Assembly: GCF_017591435.1 (NCBI RefSeq)
Contig: NC_059304.1
Location: 30,224,195-30,288,194 of the forward strand
Direction of reading: 5' to 3'
DNA: 64,000 bases
DNA from: Portunus trituberculatus
Lineage: Eukaryota; Arthropoda; Malacostraca; Decapoda; Portunidae
Part shown: positions 12,078-25,700 of the stretch, piece by piece
How the letters are laid out: the number at the start of each line of letters is the position of its first letter
How positions within the stretch are numbered: position 1 is the first letter of the stretch
Translations under genes and position numbers: made by a program
Notes under the pieces: model-generated
The model's database searches: none
Seen by the model: only the letters and a program-made list of their open reading frames with translations
Told to the model about the DNA's origin: nothing

Positions 12078-12080
<3 letters not shown>
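11236..12080. mobile_element. Pogo/Tigger-like DNA element, 845 bp
   Basis: The left TIR CAGTGGAAACTCAATGCTCA and the inverted right TIR CAGTGGAGACTCAATACTCA differ at 2 of 20 positions, and TA flanks both (11234-11235, 12081-12082). Inside, a segment of about 249 bp is imperfectly duplicated in tandem: CACCACCAATAAGCCT at about 11579 and CACCACTAATAAGCCT at about 11828. No intact transposase is seen. Confidence 0.8.

Positions 12081-12152
<72 letters not shown>
12081..12152. repeat. (TA)n microsatellite abutting pogo-like element
   Basis: Pure TA run beginning at the target TA of the element ending at 12080. Confidence 0.95.
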
Positions 12153-12153
<1 letters not shown>

Positions 12154-12260
12154 TTGTGGTGTTTGTTCAAGGCTCCGCTCCACTGCGAGGCAGTGCTCAG
12201 CAGAGCCTCCCTCAAAACAACTAGCATCTATAATTGTCTTTGATCTCCATGCTGTTAAAG

Positions 12261-12610
12261 TCATAAACTTCCTTGAACAAATATGTCTTCAATTTCTTTT
12301 GAAGGTATTGATCCTGGCACAACCTTTAATATCACTCGGCAGTTTATTGTAAATCCTTGGTGCGCATCTTGCAAATGCTCTATATCCCATGTCAAAGTTA
12401 TTTCTTGGGTCATGTAGTCTGTATGGGTTAGCATCGTGTTTGCAGTATCATATTCACTCAGCCATGTTTCAGTCAAAGCAAGAATATCCAGATTTTCATC
12501 ATTAATAAAAGTTCTGATTTCTATTGTCTTGTTTCCAACTGACTGAACATTTAATAAACCACATTTCAACATAGAGCTCATAGCATTAGTAGCCATGATC
12601 TGTAATATTT
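12261..12610 (-). pseudogene. LINE ORF2 remnant, 5' end fused to 3' end
   Basis: It starts with a typical endonuclease N-terminus: LKCGLLNVQSVGNKTIEIRT and LDILALTETWLSEYD. It then jumps straight to the C-terminal block, which in a shifted frame reads FDMGYRAFARCAPRIYNKLP. The central ~800 residues expected for ORF2 are absent, so this is an internal deletion. Confidence 0.75.
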
Positions 12611-12699
12611 CTGATCCTGTCAATCTCACTTACCAACACAACACAACAACTATTGTTTGCCGAGTGGTCAGTATTGTTTCTTAAACCTCACACAGTTTA

Positions 12700-13385
12700 T
12701 GCATTTCTAGATTTGCAATCCTTGGACTTGTGGTTGCCTGCACATTTAAAGCAAATGGGATCCTCACAATTTTTCTTGGCATTGCAGTTTGCCTCAGTAT
12801 GACCATACCTTTGACAATGGTAACAGATAAGTGCATGATACCTGTCACGAACCTGGTAAACTCCCTACTCAAGCTTAATCCTGTCCTGATGCTGATGTAA
12901 CAGCTGTCTTATCATTGGATCACATTTCATGATGTAATGAACTGTGCCCCCTGCTGCTGGTTTGCAAAAAATATTCTCATTCTTTGACTTGATATCAGGA
13001 ACTTCATGAAGGTAATCATTCCGAGTCAGCAGTATTCAGTGACCCAGTGACCCCCATCAAGCCTTCTGTTGTCTCATCGACCTTGATACTTATCTCTTCC
13101 ATTCTTGCCATCTTATTATCAACTATTTCCATCATCTTGTCAACTTTAGCAGTAATGCTCTTCAAATCAGACTTAAATTCCTCAACATCATTGATGAATT
13201 TCTTCAGAACCGACACCTCAATGAAGCAAACATCACACAGATACCTCATGTTGGAGATATTTTCAGATTTAATCCCTGCCAAATTCACACATTTTGTATG
13301 AGCCCACCAGTTACACAGACAACACTTAATGAACTTTGCTGGGTCTCCAGAATCAGAGCTACACCTATAACAGGACGAAGGTAAT
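12700..13385 (-). pseudogene. LINE ORF1: PHD-like finger, coiled coil, zinc knuckles
   Basis: The N-terminus reads IKCCLCNWWAHTKCVNLAG then YLCDVC, a PHD-like Cys/His array. A helical, charged stretch follows (KKFINDVEEFKSDLKSITAK, KMARMEEISIKVDETTEG). After a frame change the C-terminus has zinc knuckles CYHCQRYGHTEANC (CX2CX4HX4C) and CFKCAGNHKSKDC, ending at a stop near 12705. Such ORF1 proteins bind LINE RNA. The frame is broken between 12870 and 13016. Confidence 0.75.
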
Positions 13386-14200
13386 AATGCTTGATGTCCT
13401 TTCTTTTGGCACTTTCTTTTCCTTTTCTACAGTCTCTTCTTCATACTCTTCCAGAAAGTCATCATCGTTTTCCCCAGATGAAACTTCTTTCCTTTTTCTT
13501 GTGGTTCTGTTTCTTTGTTTTTCTTCTGCTTTCTTCTTCTTTTCAAGGATCATCTTTTCTTTCTCCTCTACTGCTTCTAAGAACTCATTGTGCGTTATGA
13601 TGCTGACTGCTTCTAAGAACTCATCTTGCGTTATGACGCAACTATGGACATCTAATTTTCTTCTTGCCATTGTCTGCGTTGTACCACTAGTGGTTGGGTA
13701 GGGCTTTCTGAAAACATCTGCCATTATCTGCTCGAAAGAAGTTGAAGGGGGAAATCATCTCTCTGGGAGGATTGACCTTCTTTGGAGTCGCTGGTTTGTG
13801 GACTGGCTCTGAAGATGTCTGGACACTTTTGCATAATTTATACAGATCTGGGTTTAATGTTTTCACTGGATAAACACTATGGTCAGATGGATACAAACCA
13901 GTCTTTTTAAAGGCCATTTTTACATTTGGGAGATTGAAACATTCATCCCAAACCTTGCCCACCAAATCTACGAATTCCCCTTTTGGTAGTTTTCTGAGCA
14001 TAGTTTGCTGCTTGCCATTTGGCAATAGTGGCATCCCACCTGGTCTTCAAAGGCTTAAAATAGCAAACATCAAGAGGTTGCAGTACATAAGTGGTGTGAG
14101 GAGGAAGTTTAATGATGGTTATAACTAAAAAAAAAAACAAAAACATGAGGAAGCTATAATTTAGCAAAAACATAATGAAAGTGTGTTGGCCCGATACACC
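13365..14200 (-). pseudogene. Pogo-like (DDE_1) transposase C-terminal half
   Basis: Three overlapping frames give one decayed protein. The first is IIKLPPHTTYVLQPLDVCYFKPLKTRW, the hallmark LPPHTTHxLQPLD block of pogo/Tigger/jerky-type transposases. Next comes FVDLVGKVWDECFNLPNVKMAFKKTGLYP, and then a charged tail (LEKKKKAEEKQRNRTTRKRKE). The N-terminal DNA-binding half and first catalytic Asp residues are not present, so it is a fragment. Confidence 0.75.
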
Positions 14201-14587
14201 CCAGTATACGTGAATCGGGTCACTCATTGAAGTGCCTATAGCACTAAAACTAAAAGAAATTTTTAATTTCTGATTAAAGCATGCAAAAGAACAAAGAATT
14301 ATCTATATGACATGCAATTTTTATAAAAATTCTACAAAATTTAGTGTACTTTCAGGAGAAATCGAATCAATTTTTTTTTTTTTTTTTTTTTATATATGAA
14401 AATTTTGAAACTTTGAAAAACACGCTTTTTTGGGGGGGAACATCCTAGGAACCATAAGTTTTCGGGCAGGACCAAAAACTTTTTTAAGGTTGTGTAGATA
14501 CTGAAGTGGGCTTTCAAGGTAAGTATTCACTTTTTTCAATTTTCAGATTTTTCATAAATTTTTGATGAGTGGCCCAATTCACCCCAG
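14187..14587. repeat. Inverted/direct repeat pair of unknown element
   Basis: GTGAATCGGGTCACTCATT (14210-14228) is inverted against AATGAGTGGCCCAATTCAC-like sequence at 14563-14582. GGCCCGATACACCCCAG (14187) recurs directly as GGCCCAATTCACCCCAG (14571). Possibly the ends of an unrecognised DNA element; the interior is AT-rich with a poly(T) at 14373-14390. Confidence 0.45.
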
Positions 14588-14639
14588 CTGGCATGGGGGA
14601 CCAGTTTACCCCGGTCTACGCTATGTTTTTTTCATGGTT

Positions 14640-15440
14640 CTTATTTTCCTGTATAATCACTCACAAATCTTTTTCCTCTTTAGTCTTCATTATTTGTTCC
14701 TTTCCCATCAAATAGTTTCATACAGGTCTTCTTTTGCTCTTTCCTGGTTCCATTACGTGACTTATCTTGGCATTGAACTCCAATTTCCGCTTCTTGCTCC
14801 ACTCATAGATTTTGTTTATATCTTCCTGTAACAGCAGTCCTTCCTGAACCCAAATTGTCTGTTTGTTATGACTTGTTCTTCCAGATATTTAAATAATTTT
14901 TCTTTGGTAATTATTTCACACAACTTTACCATAATGCTTGTAAGTGATACCGGTCTATAATTTAATGGCTCATTTGCCTTTCCTCCTTCAAATATTGGTA
15001 ATGTGTTGGTCCTCTTCCATTTTAGTGGAACTTTCCCTTCATTTATTGAACTTTTAATTATTGCCCAAATTGGATCCAACAGTAGCTCTTTGCATTCTTT
15101 AAGCACCAAGCCTGATACACCATCTGGCCCCATTGCATTTCTGACATCCAAATTTTCCAATAATCTGAAAATATCCTCCTTGTGCATTGTGATTTCCTGT
15201 AATCCTTGGCATTGAAATGCCCTTTTAGATTCTGTAAAATCTTTTACAGTGAACACCGTCTTGAAGTTCTCATTCATTATTTCACACATTTCCTCCTCTG
15301 CTTGGTATATCTACCCTCCTTTAATTATTTTTTTTCTAATGTTTCCTTATTCTTCATTTTGTTATTTATAGATTTAAATTTATAGAAAAGCTTGGGTTCA
15401 TCTTTGCTTTTATTCACCACATCTTTCTCAAAGTTTCTCA
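14640..15440 (-). mobile_element. LINE reverse transcriptase fragment, core deleted
   Basis: The minus-strand frame runs FEKDVVNKSKDEPKLFYKFK, then MGPDGVSGLVLKECKELLL, LNYRPVSLTSIMVKLCEIIT and NRQFGFRKD. It then jumps near 14825 to the later block EDINKIYEWSKKRKLEFNAK. The catalytic YADD core between these is missing. The 5' side ends exactly where the 20-bp satellite begins at 15437. Confidence 0.8.
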
Positions 15441-17609
15441 GATACACTCCAGACCAGTTAGTTATACTCCAGACCACTCAGATACACTCCAGTCCAGTGA
15501 GATACACTCCTGACCACTCAAAAACACTCCAGATCACTCAGATACACTCCAGATCACTCAGATACATTCCAAACCACTCAGATACACTCTTGACCACTCA
15601 GATACACTCTAGATCACTCAGATACACTCCAGACCACTCGCATACACTCCAGACCACTCAGATACACTTCAGACCACTTAGATACACTCCAGACCACTTA
15701 GATACACTCCAGACCACTCAGATACACTCCAGACCACTCAGATACACTCCAGACCACTCAGATACACTCCAGACCGCTCATATACATTCCAGACCAATCA
15801 CATACACTCTTGACGACTCACATACACTTCTGTCCAGTTAGATACACTCCAGACCATTCAGATACACTCAAGACTACTCAGATACACTCCAGACCAGTTA
15901 GATACACTAAAGACCAGTTAGATACACTCTTGACCACTCAGATACACTTCAGACCAATTAGATACACTCCTTACCACTCAGATACACTCTTGACCAGTCA
16001 GATACACCCTTGACCACTCATACACTCCAGACCACTCAGATACACTCCAGACCCCTCAGATATACTCTTGACCACTCAGATGCACTCTTGACCACTTAGA
16101 TACACTTTTGACCCCTCAGATACACTCCTGACCACTCAGATACACTTCAGACCAGTTAGATACACTCCAGTCCACTCAGATACACCTCTGACCACTCAGA
16201 TACACTTGAGACCAGTTAGATACACTCTTGACTACTCAGATAACTCCAGACCAATTAAATACACTCTAGACCAGTTAAATATACTCCAGACCACTCATAT
16301 ACAACCCATACCACTCAGATACACTCCAGACCACTCAGATACACTCCTGACCAGTTAGATACACTCCAGACCACTCAGATACACTCCAGACCAGTCAGAT
16401 ACACTCCTGACCACTCAGATACACTCCAGACCAGTTAGATACACTCAACCACTCAGGTACACTCTTGACCACTCAGATAAATTCTTGACCACTCAGATAA
16501 ATTCTTGACCACTCAGATACACTGTTGACCAGTTAGTTACACTCCAGACCACTCAGGTACACTCTTAACCACTCAAATACAGTCCAGACCACTCAGATAC
16601 ACTCCAGACCATTCAGATATTCTCTTGATCACTCAAATACACTCTTGACCACTCAGATACACTCCTGACCACTCAAATTCACTCCGGACCACTCAGATAC
16701 ACTCTAGATCACACAGATACACTCCTGACCTCTCAGATACATTCCTGACCATTAAGATACACTCCAGAGCAGTTAGATACATTACAGACCACTCAGATAC
16801 ACTCTTAACCTCTCAGATACACTCCTGACCACTCAGATATACTCAAGACCAGTTAGATACACTCTTGACCACTCAGAAACACTCTAGACCAGTTAGATAC
16901 ACTGCAGACCGCTCAAATACACCCCGACCACTCAGATACACCCCAGACCACTCAGATACAATCCAGACCACTCAGATACACTCCAGACCACTCAAGTACG
17001 CTTCAAACAGCTCAGATACATTCCAGACCACTCACATACAATATTGACCACTCACATTCACTCCAGACCACTCAGATACACTCCAGACAACTCAGATACT
17101 ACAAATTACTCAGATACACTCCTGACCACTCCAAAACACTCCAGACTAGTTAGATACACTCCATATCACTCAGATATACTGCAGACCAATGAGATACACT
17201 TCAGACCACTCAGATACACTCCAGACCAGTAAGATACACTCCAGACCACTCAGATACACTCCAGACCACTCAGATACACTCCAGACCACTCAAATACTCT
17301 CCAAAATAGTTAGATACACTCCAGACCACTCAGATACACTCTAGACTACTCAGATACATTTTAGACCACTCAGATACACTCCTGACCACCCAAATACACT
17401 CATGACCACTCACGATACACTCCAGACCATTTAGATTCACTTCTGACTACTCAGTTACACTCCTGACTACTCAGTTACACTCTTGACCACCCAAATACAC
17501 TCCTGATCACTCAGATACATTCCAATCCATTCAGATACACTCCAGACCACTCAGATACACTCTATACCACTTAGATACACTCCTGACCACTCAGGCACAC
17601 TCCAGACCA
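15437..17609. repeat. 20-bp satellite, block 1 (diverged)
   Basis: About 109 head-to-tail copies of a 20-bp monomer, consensus ACTCAGATACACTCCAGACC, with common variants CTCCTGACC, CTCTTGACC and AGTTAGATACAC. Copies are diverged and no higher-order period is obvious. The + strand is rich in A and C and poor in G. Short reading frames here (repeating SDTLQTTQIHSRPLRYTP) are an artefact: 3 monomers make 60 nt. Confidence 0.97.
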
Positions 17610-17770
17610 AGGAATATATAGAGAGGAAGTTTTGGTGTGGGTTAAAGTTTGGAGGACAGCGACGGTGCTGCTATCTATTGGAAGCGACTACTTTCATAGA
17701 AAACATTGTTAGGAGTAACTTAAAATTTCTCCCATGCTTCTTCCCCCACCCCCTATTTTTCCCTTCATAA

Positions 17771-18215
<445 letters not shown>

Positions 18216-18235
18216 AAAGAGGCCATGAAAATTTA

Positions 18236-18770
18236 TGGATCCTTATTATGAGCCCTGGGGTAGTCCTGTGTGGGTATCACAGGCGTGGTAGCTGGCTGGT
18301 CTTCCTCAAGAAGGCACAAGTAAGGCAAAGGGCTGCAGATTGCCAGTAGAGGTGGATGGGTGAGTCCCTGAGGCTGCCAGGAGAGTGGGCAGGTTGAGTG
18401 TTGTGATGGCCAGGGTGGAGAGCTGGGAGATTAATGCAGTATGTTGAGAGAGAAGGCGTGGGCATTGAAGCAGGAAATGTTCCATGGGCTCAGGGGTAGT
18501 CCTACACCAAGGGCAGAAGGGGTCACAAGACAGATGTAGGTGATGCAAGTGAGCACTGAGCGTGGTGTGGTCCAGGCAGAGGCGGGCAATGGTTGATGTG
18601 CCTTGCGCTCCTTCCTGTGACTGACTGACTGTTTGAACTTTGAATCTTGTAACGGCGCTCATCCTCCCCCGCTGATGGACACCTCCAACCCTCACCCCTT
18701 ACTATCTGCGACCCACGCGCCATCTGTTAGAAGCGAGGTTCCCTAATCAATTTCTCCAGCTGGCTCATTG
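18236..18770 (-). mobile_element. LINE 3' end, - orientation (right arm)
   Basis: Same family as 17868-18215 but longer on its 5' side. It reads GTSTIARLCLDHTTLSAHLH (the block after the RNase H domain in I/R1-type LINEs), then [18 protein letters not shown] and the same tail. By eye the arms agree at well over 80 percent over about 330 bp, so the pair is a large inverted repeat. Confidence 0.8.
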
Positions 18771-19773
18771 AACCCGTATATCCTCCCTAGAATCCTTGCT
18801 CCAGACCATTCAGATACATTCCAGACCACTCATATACATACCAGACTGGTTAGATACACTCCATTTCAGTTAGGTACACTCCTGACCACTCATACACTCT
18901 AGACCAGCTAGATACACTCCTGACAACTGAGATACACTCCAGAACAGTTAGATGCACTCCAGACCAGTTAGGTAAACTCCAGAACAGTTAGATACACTCC
19001 AGACCACTCAGATACACTCCAGACCACTCAGATACACTTCAGACCACTCAGATACACTGCAGACCAGTTAGATACACTCCTGAAAACTCAGATGCACCCC
19101 TGACCATTCAGATACACTTCTGACCACTTGGATACACTCCAGAACACTCAGATACTCTCCATACTGCTGACATACACTCCAGACCAGTTAAATACAGTCC
19201 TGATCAATTGGATAATCTCCAGACCATTCAGAGACGCTCCTGGCAATTTGGATACACTCCAGACTGATTAGATACACTCCAGACCACTCAGATATATTCC
19301 AGACCAGTTAGATACACTCCTGACCACTTGGATACACTCCAGACCATTCAGATACACTCCTGACCGCTTGGATACACTGCAGACCTCTCAAATACATTCC
19401 AGGTCACTCAGATACACTCCAGACCTCTCAGATACACTCCAGACCACTCAGATACACTCCTAGCCACTCTGATACTTTCCTAGCCACTCAGATACACTAA
19501 TGACCACTCAGATGCCCTCCAGACCACTCAGATACACTCCAGATCATTGAAATACACTCCTGACCACTTAAATACACTCCAAATCACTCAGATACACTCC
19601 AGACCAGTTAGATACACTCCAGACCACTCAGATACACTCCTGACCACTCAGATACCTGTCAGATCACTCAGATACGCTCCTGATCACTCAGATACACTCC
19701 AGACCAGTTAGATACACTCCAAACCAGTTAAGTACACTCCAGACCACTCAGATACACTCCTGACCACTCGGAT

Positions 19774-22700
19774 ACTTGTCAGACCACTCGTACACTCCAG
19801 ACCACTCAGATACACTCTTGACCACTTGGATACATGTCAGATCACTCAGATACACTCCAGACCACTCAGATACACTCCTGACCACTCGGATACATGTCAG
19901 ACCACTCAGATACACTCCTGACCATTCAGATACACTCCTGACCACTCAGATACACTCCAGACCACTCAGATACACTCCTGACCACTCGGATACATGTCAG
20001 ATCACTCAGATACACTCCTGACCACTCGGATACACTCCTGACCACTCAGATACATGTCAGACCACTCAGATACACGTCATACCATTGAGATACACTCCAG
20101 ACCACTCAGATACACTCTTGACCATTCAGATACACTCCTGACCACTCATATACATTGCACACTATTAAGATACACTCCAAACCACTCACATACACTCCAG
20201 ACCACCACTCAGATACACTCCTGACCACTCAGATACATTACTGACCACTCAGATACACTCCTGACCACTCAGATACATTACTGACCACTCAGATACACTC
20301 CCTGACGAGTTAGATACACTCTTGACTGCTCAGGTACACTCCTGACCACTCAGATACACTCCGGACCACTCACATACACTCATGACCACTCAAATACACT
20401 CCAGACTACTAAGATACACTCCTGATCTCAAATACACTCAAGACCACTCAATTACACTCCTGATCACTCAGATACACTCCAGACCACTCAGATACACTCC
20501 AGACCACTCAGATACACTCCAGACCACTCAGATACACTCCAGACCACTCAGATACACTCCTGACCACTCAGATATACTTCTGACCACTCAGATACATTCC
20601 TGACCACTCAAATATACTCCAGACCACTTAGATACACTCCAGACCACTTAGATACATTCCTGACCACTCAGATACACTCCAGACCACTCAGATACACTCC
20701 AGAGCAGTTAGACACACTCCTGACCACTCATATACACTCCAGACCAGTTAGATACTCCAGACCACTGAGATACACTCCAGACCAGTTAGATACACTACTG
20801 ACCACTCAGATACACTCCAGACCATTCAGATACACTCCAGACCACTCAGTTATACTTAAGACCACTTAGATACACTCCAGACCACTCAGATACTCTCTTG
20901 ACCACTCAGATACACTCCAGACTAGTTAGATACACTCCTGACCACTCAGATACACTCCAGACCAATCAAATACACTCCAGACCACTCGGATATACTCCAG
21001 ACCACTCAGTTATGCTTAAGACCACTTAGATACACTCCAGATCACTCAGATACACTCCTGACCAGTCAGGTACACTCCAGACCACTCAGATACACTACAG
21101 ACCACTCAGTTATACTTAAAACCACTCAGATACACTTTTGACCACTTCAGAAACCCAGAATACCACTCAGATACACTCCAGAGCAATCAGATACACTCCT
21201 GACCACTGAGATACATTCCAGACCACTTAGATACATTCCTGACCACTCAATTATACTTAAAACTACTCAGATACACTCCTGACCACCTCAGATACCCCAA
21301 GACCACTCAGATACACTCAAAACCAATCAGATCCACTCCTGACCACTCAGATACCTGTCAGATCACTCAGATACGCTCCTGATCACTCAGATACACTCCA
21401 GACCAGTTAGATACACTCCAAACCAGTTAGATACACTCCAGACCACTCAGATACACTCCTGACCACTCGGATACTTGTCAGACCACTCGTACACTCCAGA
21501 CCACTCAGATACACTCTTGACCACTTGGATACATGTCAGATCACTCAGATACACTCCAGACCACTCAGATACACTCCTGACCACTCGGATACATGTCAGA
21601 CCACTCAGATACACTCCTGACCATTCAGATACACTCCTGACCACTCAGATACACTCCAGACCACTCAGATACACTCCTGACCACTCGGATACATGTCAGA
21701 TCACTCAGATACACTCCTGACCACTCGGATACACTCCTGACCACTCAGATACGTGTCAGACCACTCAGATACACGTCATACCATTGAGATACACTCCAGA
21801 CCACTCAGATACACTCTTGACCATTCAGATACACTCCTGACCACTCATATACATTGCACACTATTAAGATACACTCCAAACCACTCACATACACTCCAGA
21901 CCACCACTCAGATACACTCCTGACCACTCAGATACATTACTGACCACTCAGATACACTCCTGACCACTCAGATACATTACTGACCACTCAGATACACTCC
22001 CTGACGAGTTAGATACACTCTTGACTGCTCAGGTACACTCCTGACCACTCAGATACACTCCGGACCACTCACATACACTCATGACCACTCAAATACACTC
22101 CAGACTACTAAGATACACTCCTGATCTCAAATACACTCAAGACCACTCAATTACACTCCTGATCACTCAGATACACTCCAGACCACTCAGATACACTCCA
22201 GACCACTCAGATACACTCCAGACCACTCAGATACACTCCTGACCACTCAGATATACTTCTGACCACTCAGATACATTCCTGACCACTCAAATATACTCCA
22301 GACCACTTAGATACACTCCAGACCACTTAGATACATTCCTGACCACTCAGATACACTCCAGACCACTCAGATACACTCCAGAGCAGTTAGACACACTCCT
22401 GACCACTCATATACACTCCAGACCAGTTAGATACTCCAGACCACTGAGATACACTCCAGACCAGTTAGATACACTACTGACCACTCAGATACACTCCAGA
22501 CCATTCAGATACACTCCAGACCACTCAGTTATACTTAAGACCACTTAGATACACTCCAGACCACTCAGATACTCTCTTGACCACTCAGATACACTCCAGA
22601 CTAGTTAGATACACTCCTGACCACTCAGATACACTCCAGACCAATCAAATACACTCCAGACCACTCGGATATACTCCAGACCACTCAGTTATGCTTAAGA

Positions 22701-25700
22701 CCACTTAGATACACTCCAGATCACTCAGATACACTCCTGACCAGTCAGGTACACTCCAGACCACTCAGATACACTACAGACCACTCAGTTATACTTAAAA
22801 CCACTCAGATACACTTTTGACCACTTCAGAAACCCAGAATACCACTCAGATACACTCCAGAGCAATCAGATACACTCCTGACCACTGAGATACATTCCAG
22901 ACCACTTAGATACATTCCTGACCACTCAATTATACTTAAAACTACTCAGATACACTCCTGACCACCTCAGATACCCCCAAGACCACTCAGATACACTCAA
23001 AACCAATCAGATCCACTCCTGACCACTCAGATACCTGTCAGATCACTCAGATACGCTCCTGATCACTCAGATACACTCCAGACCAGTTAGATACACTCCA
23101 AACCAGTTAGATACACTCCAGACCACTCAGATACACTCCTGACCACTCGGATACTTGTCAGACCACTCGTACACTCCAGACCACTCAGATACACTCTTGA
23201 CCACTTGGATACATGTCAGATCACTCAGATACACTCCAGACCACTCAGATACACTCCTGACCACTCGGATACATGTCAGACCACTCAGATACACTCCTGA
23301 CCATTCAGATACACTCCTGACCACTCAGATACACTCCACACCACTCAGATACACTCCTGACCACTCGGATACATGTCAGATCACTCAGATACACTCCTGA
23401 CCACTCGGATACACTCCTGACCACTCAGATACATGTCAGACCACTCAGATGCACGTCATACCATTGAGATACACTCCAGACCACTCAGATACACTCTTGA
23501 CCATTCAGATACACTCCTGACCACTCATATACATTGCACACTATTAAGATACACTCCAGACCACCACTCAGATACACTCCTGACCACTCAGATACATTAC
23601 TGACCACTCAGATACACTCCTGACCACTCAGATACACTCCCTGACGAGTTAGATACACTCTTGACTGCTCAGGTACACTCCTGACCACTCAGATACACTC
23701 CGGACCACTCAGATACACTCCTGACCACTCAAATACACTCCAGACTACTAAGATACACTCCTGATCTCAAATACACTCAAGACCACTCAATTACACTCCT
23801 GATCACTCAGATACACTCCAGACCACTCAGATACACTCCAGACCACTCAGATACACTCCAGACCACTCAGATACACTCCTGACCACTCAGATACACTCCA
23901 GACCACTCAGATACACTCCTGACCACTCAGATACACTCCTGACCACTCAGATACACTCCAGACCACTCAGATACACTCCAGACCACTCAGATACACTCCA
24001 GACCACTCAGATACACTCCTGACCACTCAGATACACTCCTTGACGAGTTAGATACACTCTTGACTGCTCAGGTACACTCCTGACCACTCAGATACACTCC
24101 GGACCACTCAGATACACTCCAGACCACTCAGATACACTCCAGACCACTCAGATACACTCCAGACCACTCAGATACACTCCAGACCACTCAGATACACTCC
24201 TGACCACTCAGATACACTCCAGACCACTCAGATACACTCCTGACCACTCAGATACACTCCTGACCACTCAGATACACTCCAGACCACTCAGATACACTCC
24301 AGACCACTCAGATACACTCCAGACCACTCAGATACACTCCTGACCACTCAGATACACTCCCTGACGAGTTAGATACACTCTTGACTGCTCAGGTACACTC
24401 CTGACCACTCAGATACACTCCAGACCACTCAGATACACTCCAGACCACTCAGATACACTCCAGACCACTCAGATACACTCCTGACCACTCAGATACACTC
24501 CCTGACGAGTTAGATACACTCTTGACTGCTCAGGTACACTCCTGACCACTCAGATACACTCCGGACCACTCAGATACACTCCTGACCACTCAAATACACT
24601 CCAGACTACTAAGATACACTCCTGATCTCAAATACACTCAAGACCACTCAATTACACTCCTGATCACTCAGATACACTCCAGACCACTCAGATACACTCC
24701 AGACCACTCAGATACACTCCAGACCACTCAGATACACTCCAGACCACTCAGATACACTCCTGACCACTCAGATATACTTCTGACCACTCAGATACATTCC
24801 TGACCACTCAGATACATTCTTGACCACTCAGATACATTCCTGACCACTCAAATATACTCCAGACCACTCAGATACACTCCAGACCACTTAGATACATTCC
24901 TGACCACTCAGATACACTCCAGACCACTCAGATACACTCCAGAGCAGTTAGACACACTCCTGACCACTCATATACACTCCAGACCAGTTAGATACTCCAG
25001 ACCACTGAGATACACTCCAGACCAGTTAGATACACTACTGACCACTCAGATACACTCCAGACCATTCAGATACACTCCAGACCACTCAGTTATACTTAAG
25101 ACCACTTAGATACACTCCAGACCACTCAGATACTCTCTTGACCACTCAGATACACTCCAGACTAGTTAGATACACTCCTGACCACTCAGATACACTCCAG
25201 ACCAATCAAATACACTCCAGACCACTCGGATATACTCCAGACCACTCAGTTATGCTTAAGACCACTTAGATACACTCCAGATCACTCAGATACACTCCTG
25301 ACCAGTCAGGTACACTCCAGACCACTCAGATACACTACAGACCACTCAGTTATACTTAAAACCACTCAGATACACTTTTGACCACTTCAGAAACCCAGAA
25401 TACCACTCAGATACACTCCAGAGCAATCAGATACACTCCTGACCACTGAGATACATTCCAGACCACTTAGATACATTCCTGATCACTCAATTATACTTAA
25501 AACTACTCAGATACACTCCTGACCAGTTAGATACACTCCAGACCACTCAGATACACTCCTGACCACTCAGATACACTCCTGACCACTCAGATACCTGTCA
25601 GATCACTCAGATACGCTCCTGATCACTCAGATACACTCCAGACCAGTTAGATACACTCCAAACCAGTTAGATACACTCCAGACCACTCAGATACACTCCT

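Larger units (their letters stand above)
12170..13385 (-). mobile_element. LINE with zinc-finger ORF1 and internally deleted ORF2
   Basis: Minus-strand remnant of a second PHD-ORF1 LINE family. ORF1 spans about 13385-12700. ORF2 keeps only its first ~50 endonuclease residues and its extreme C-terminus, fused near 12440. The endonuclease core and whole RT are deleted. The 3' side runs to the (TA)n at 12152. Confidence 0.75.
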
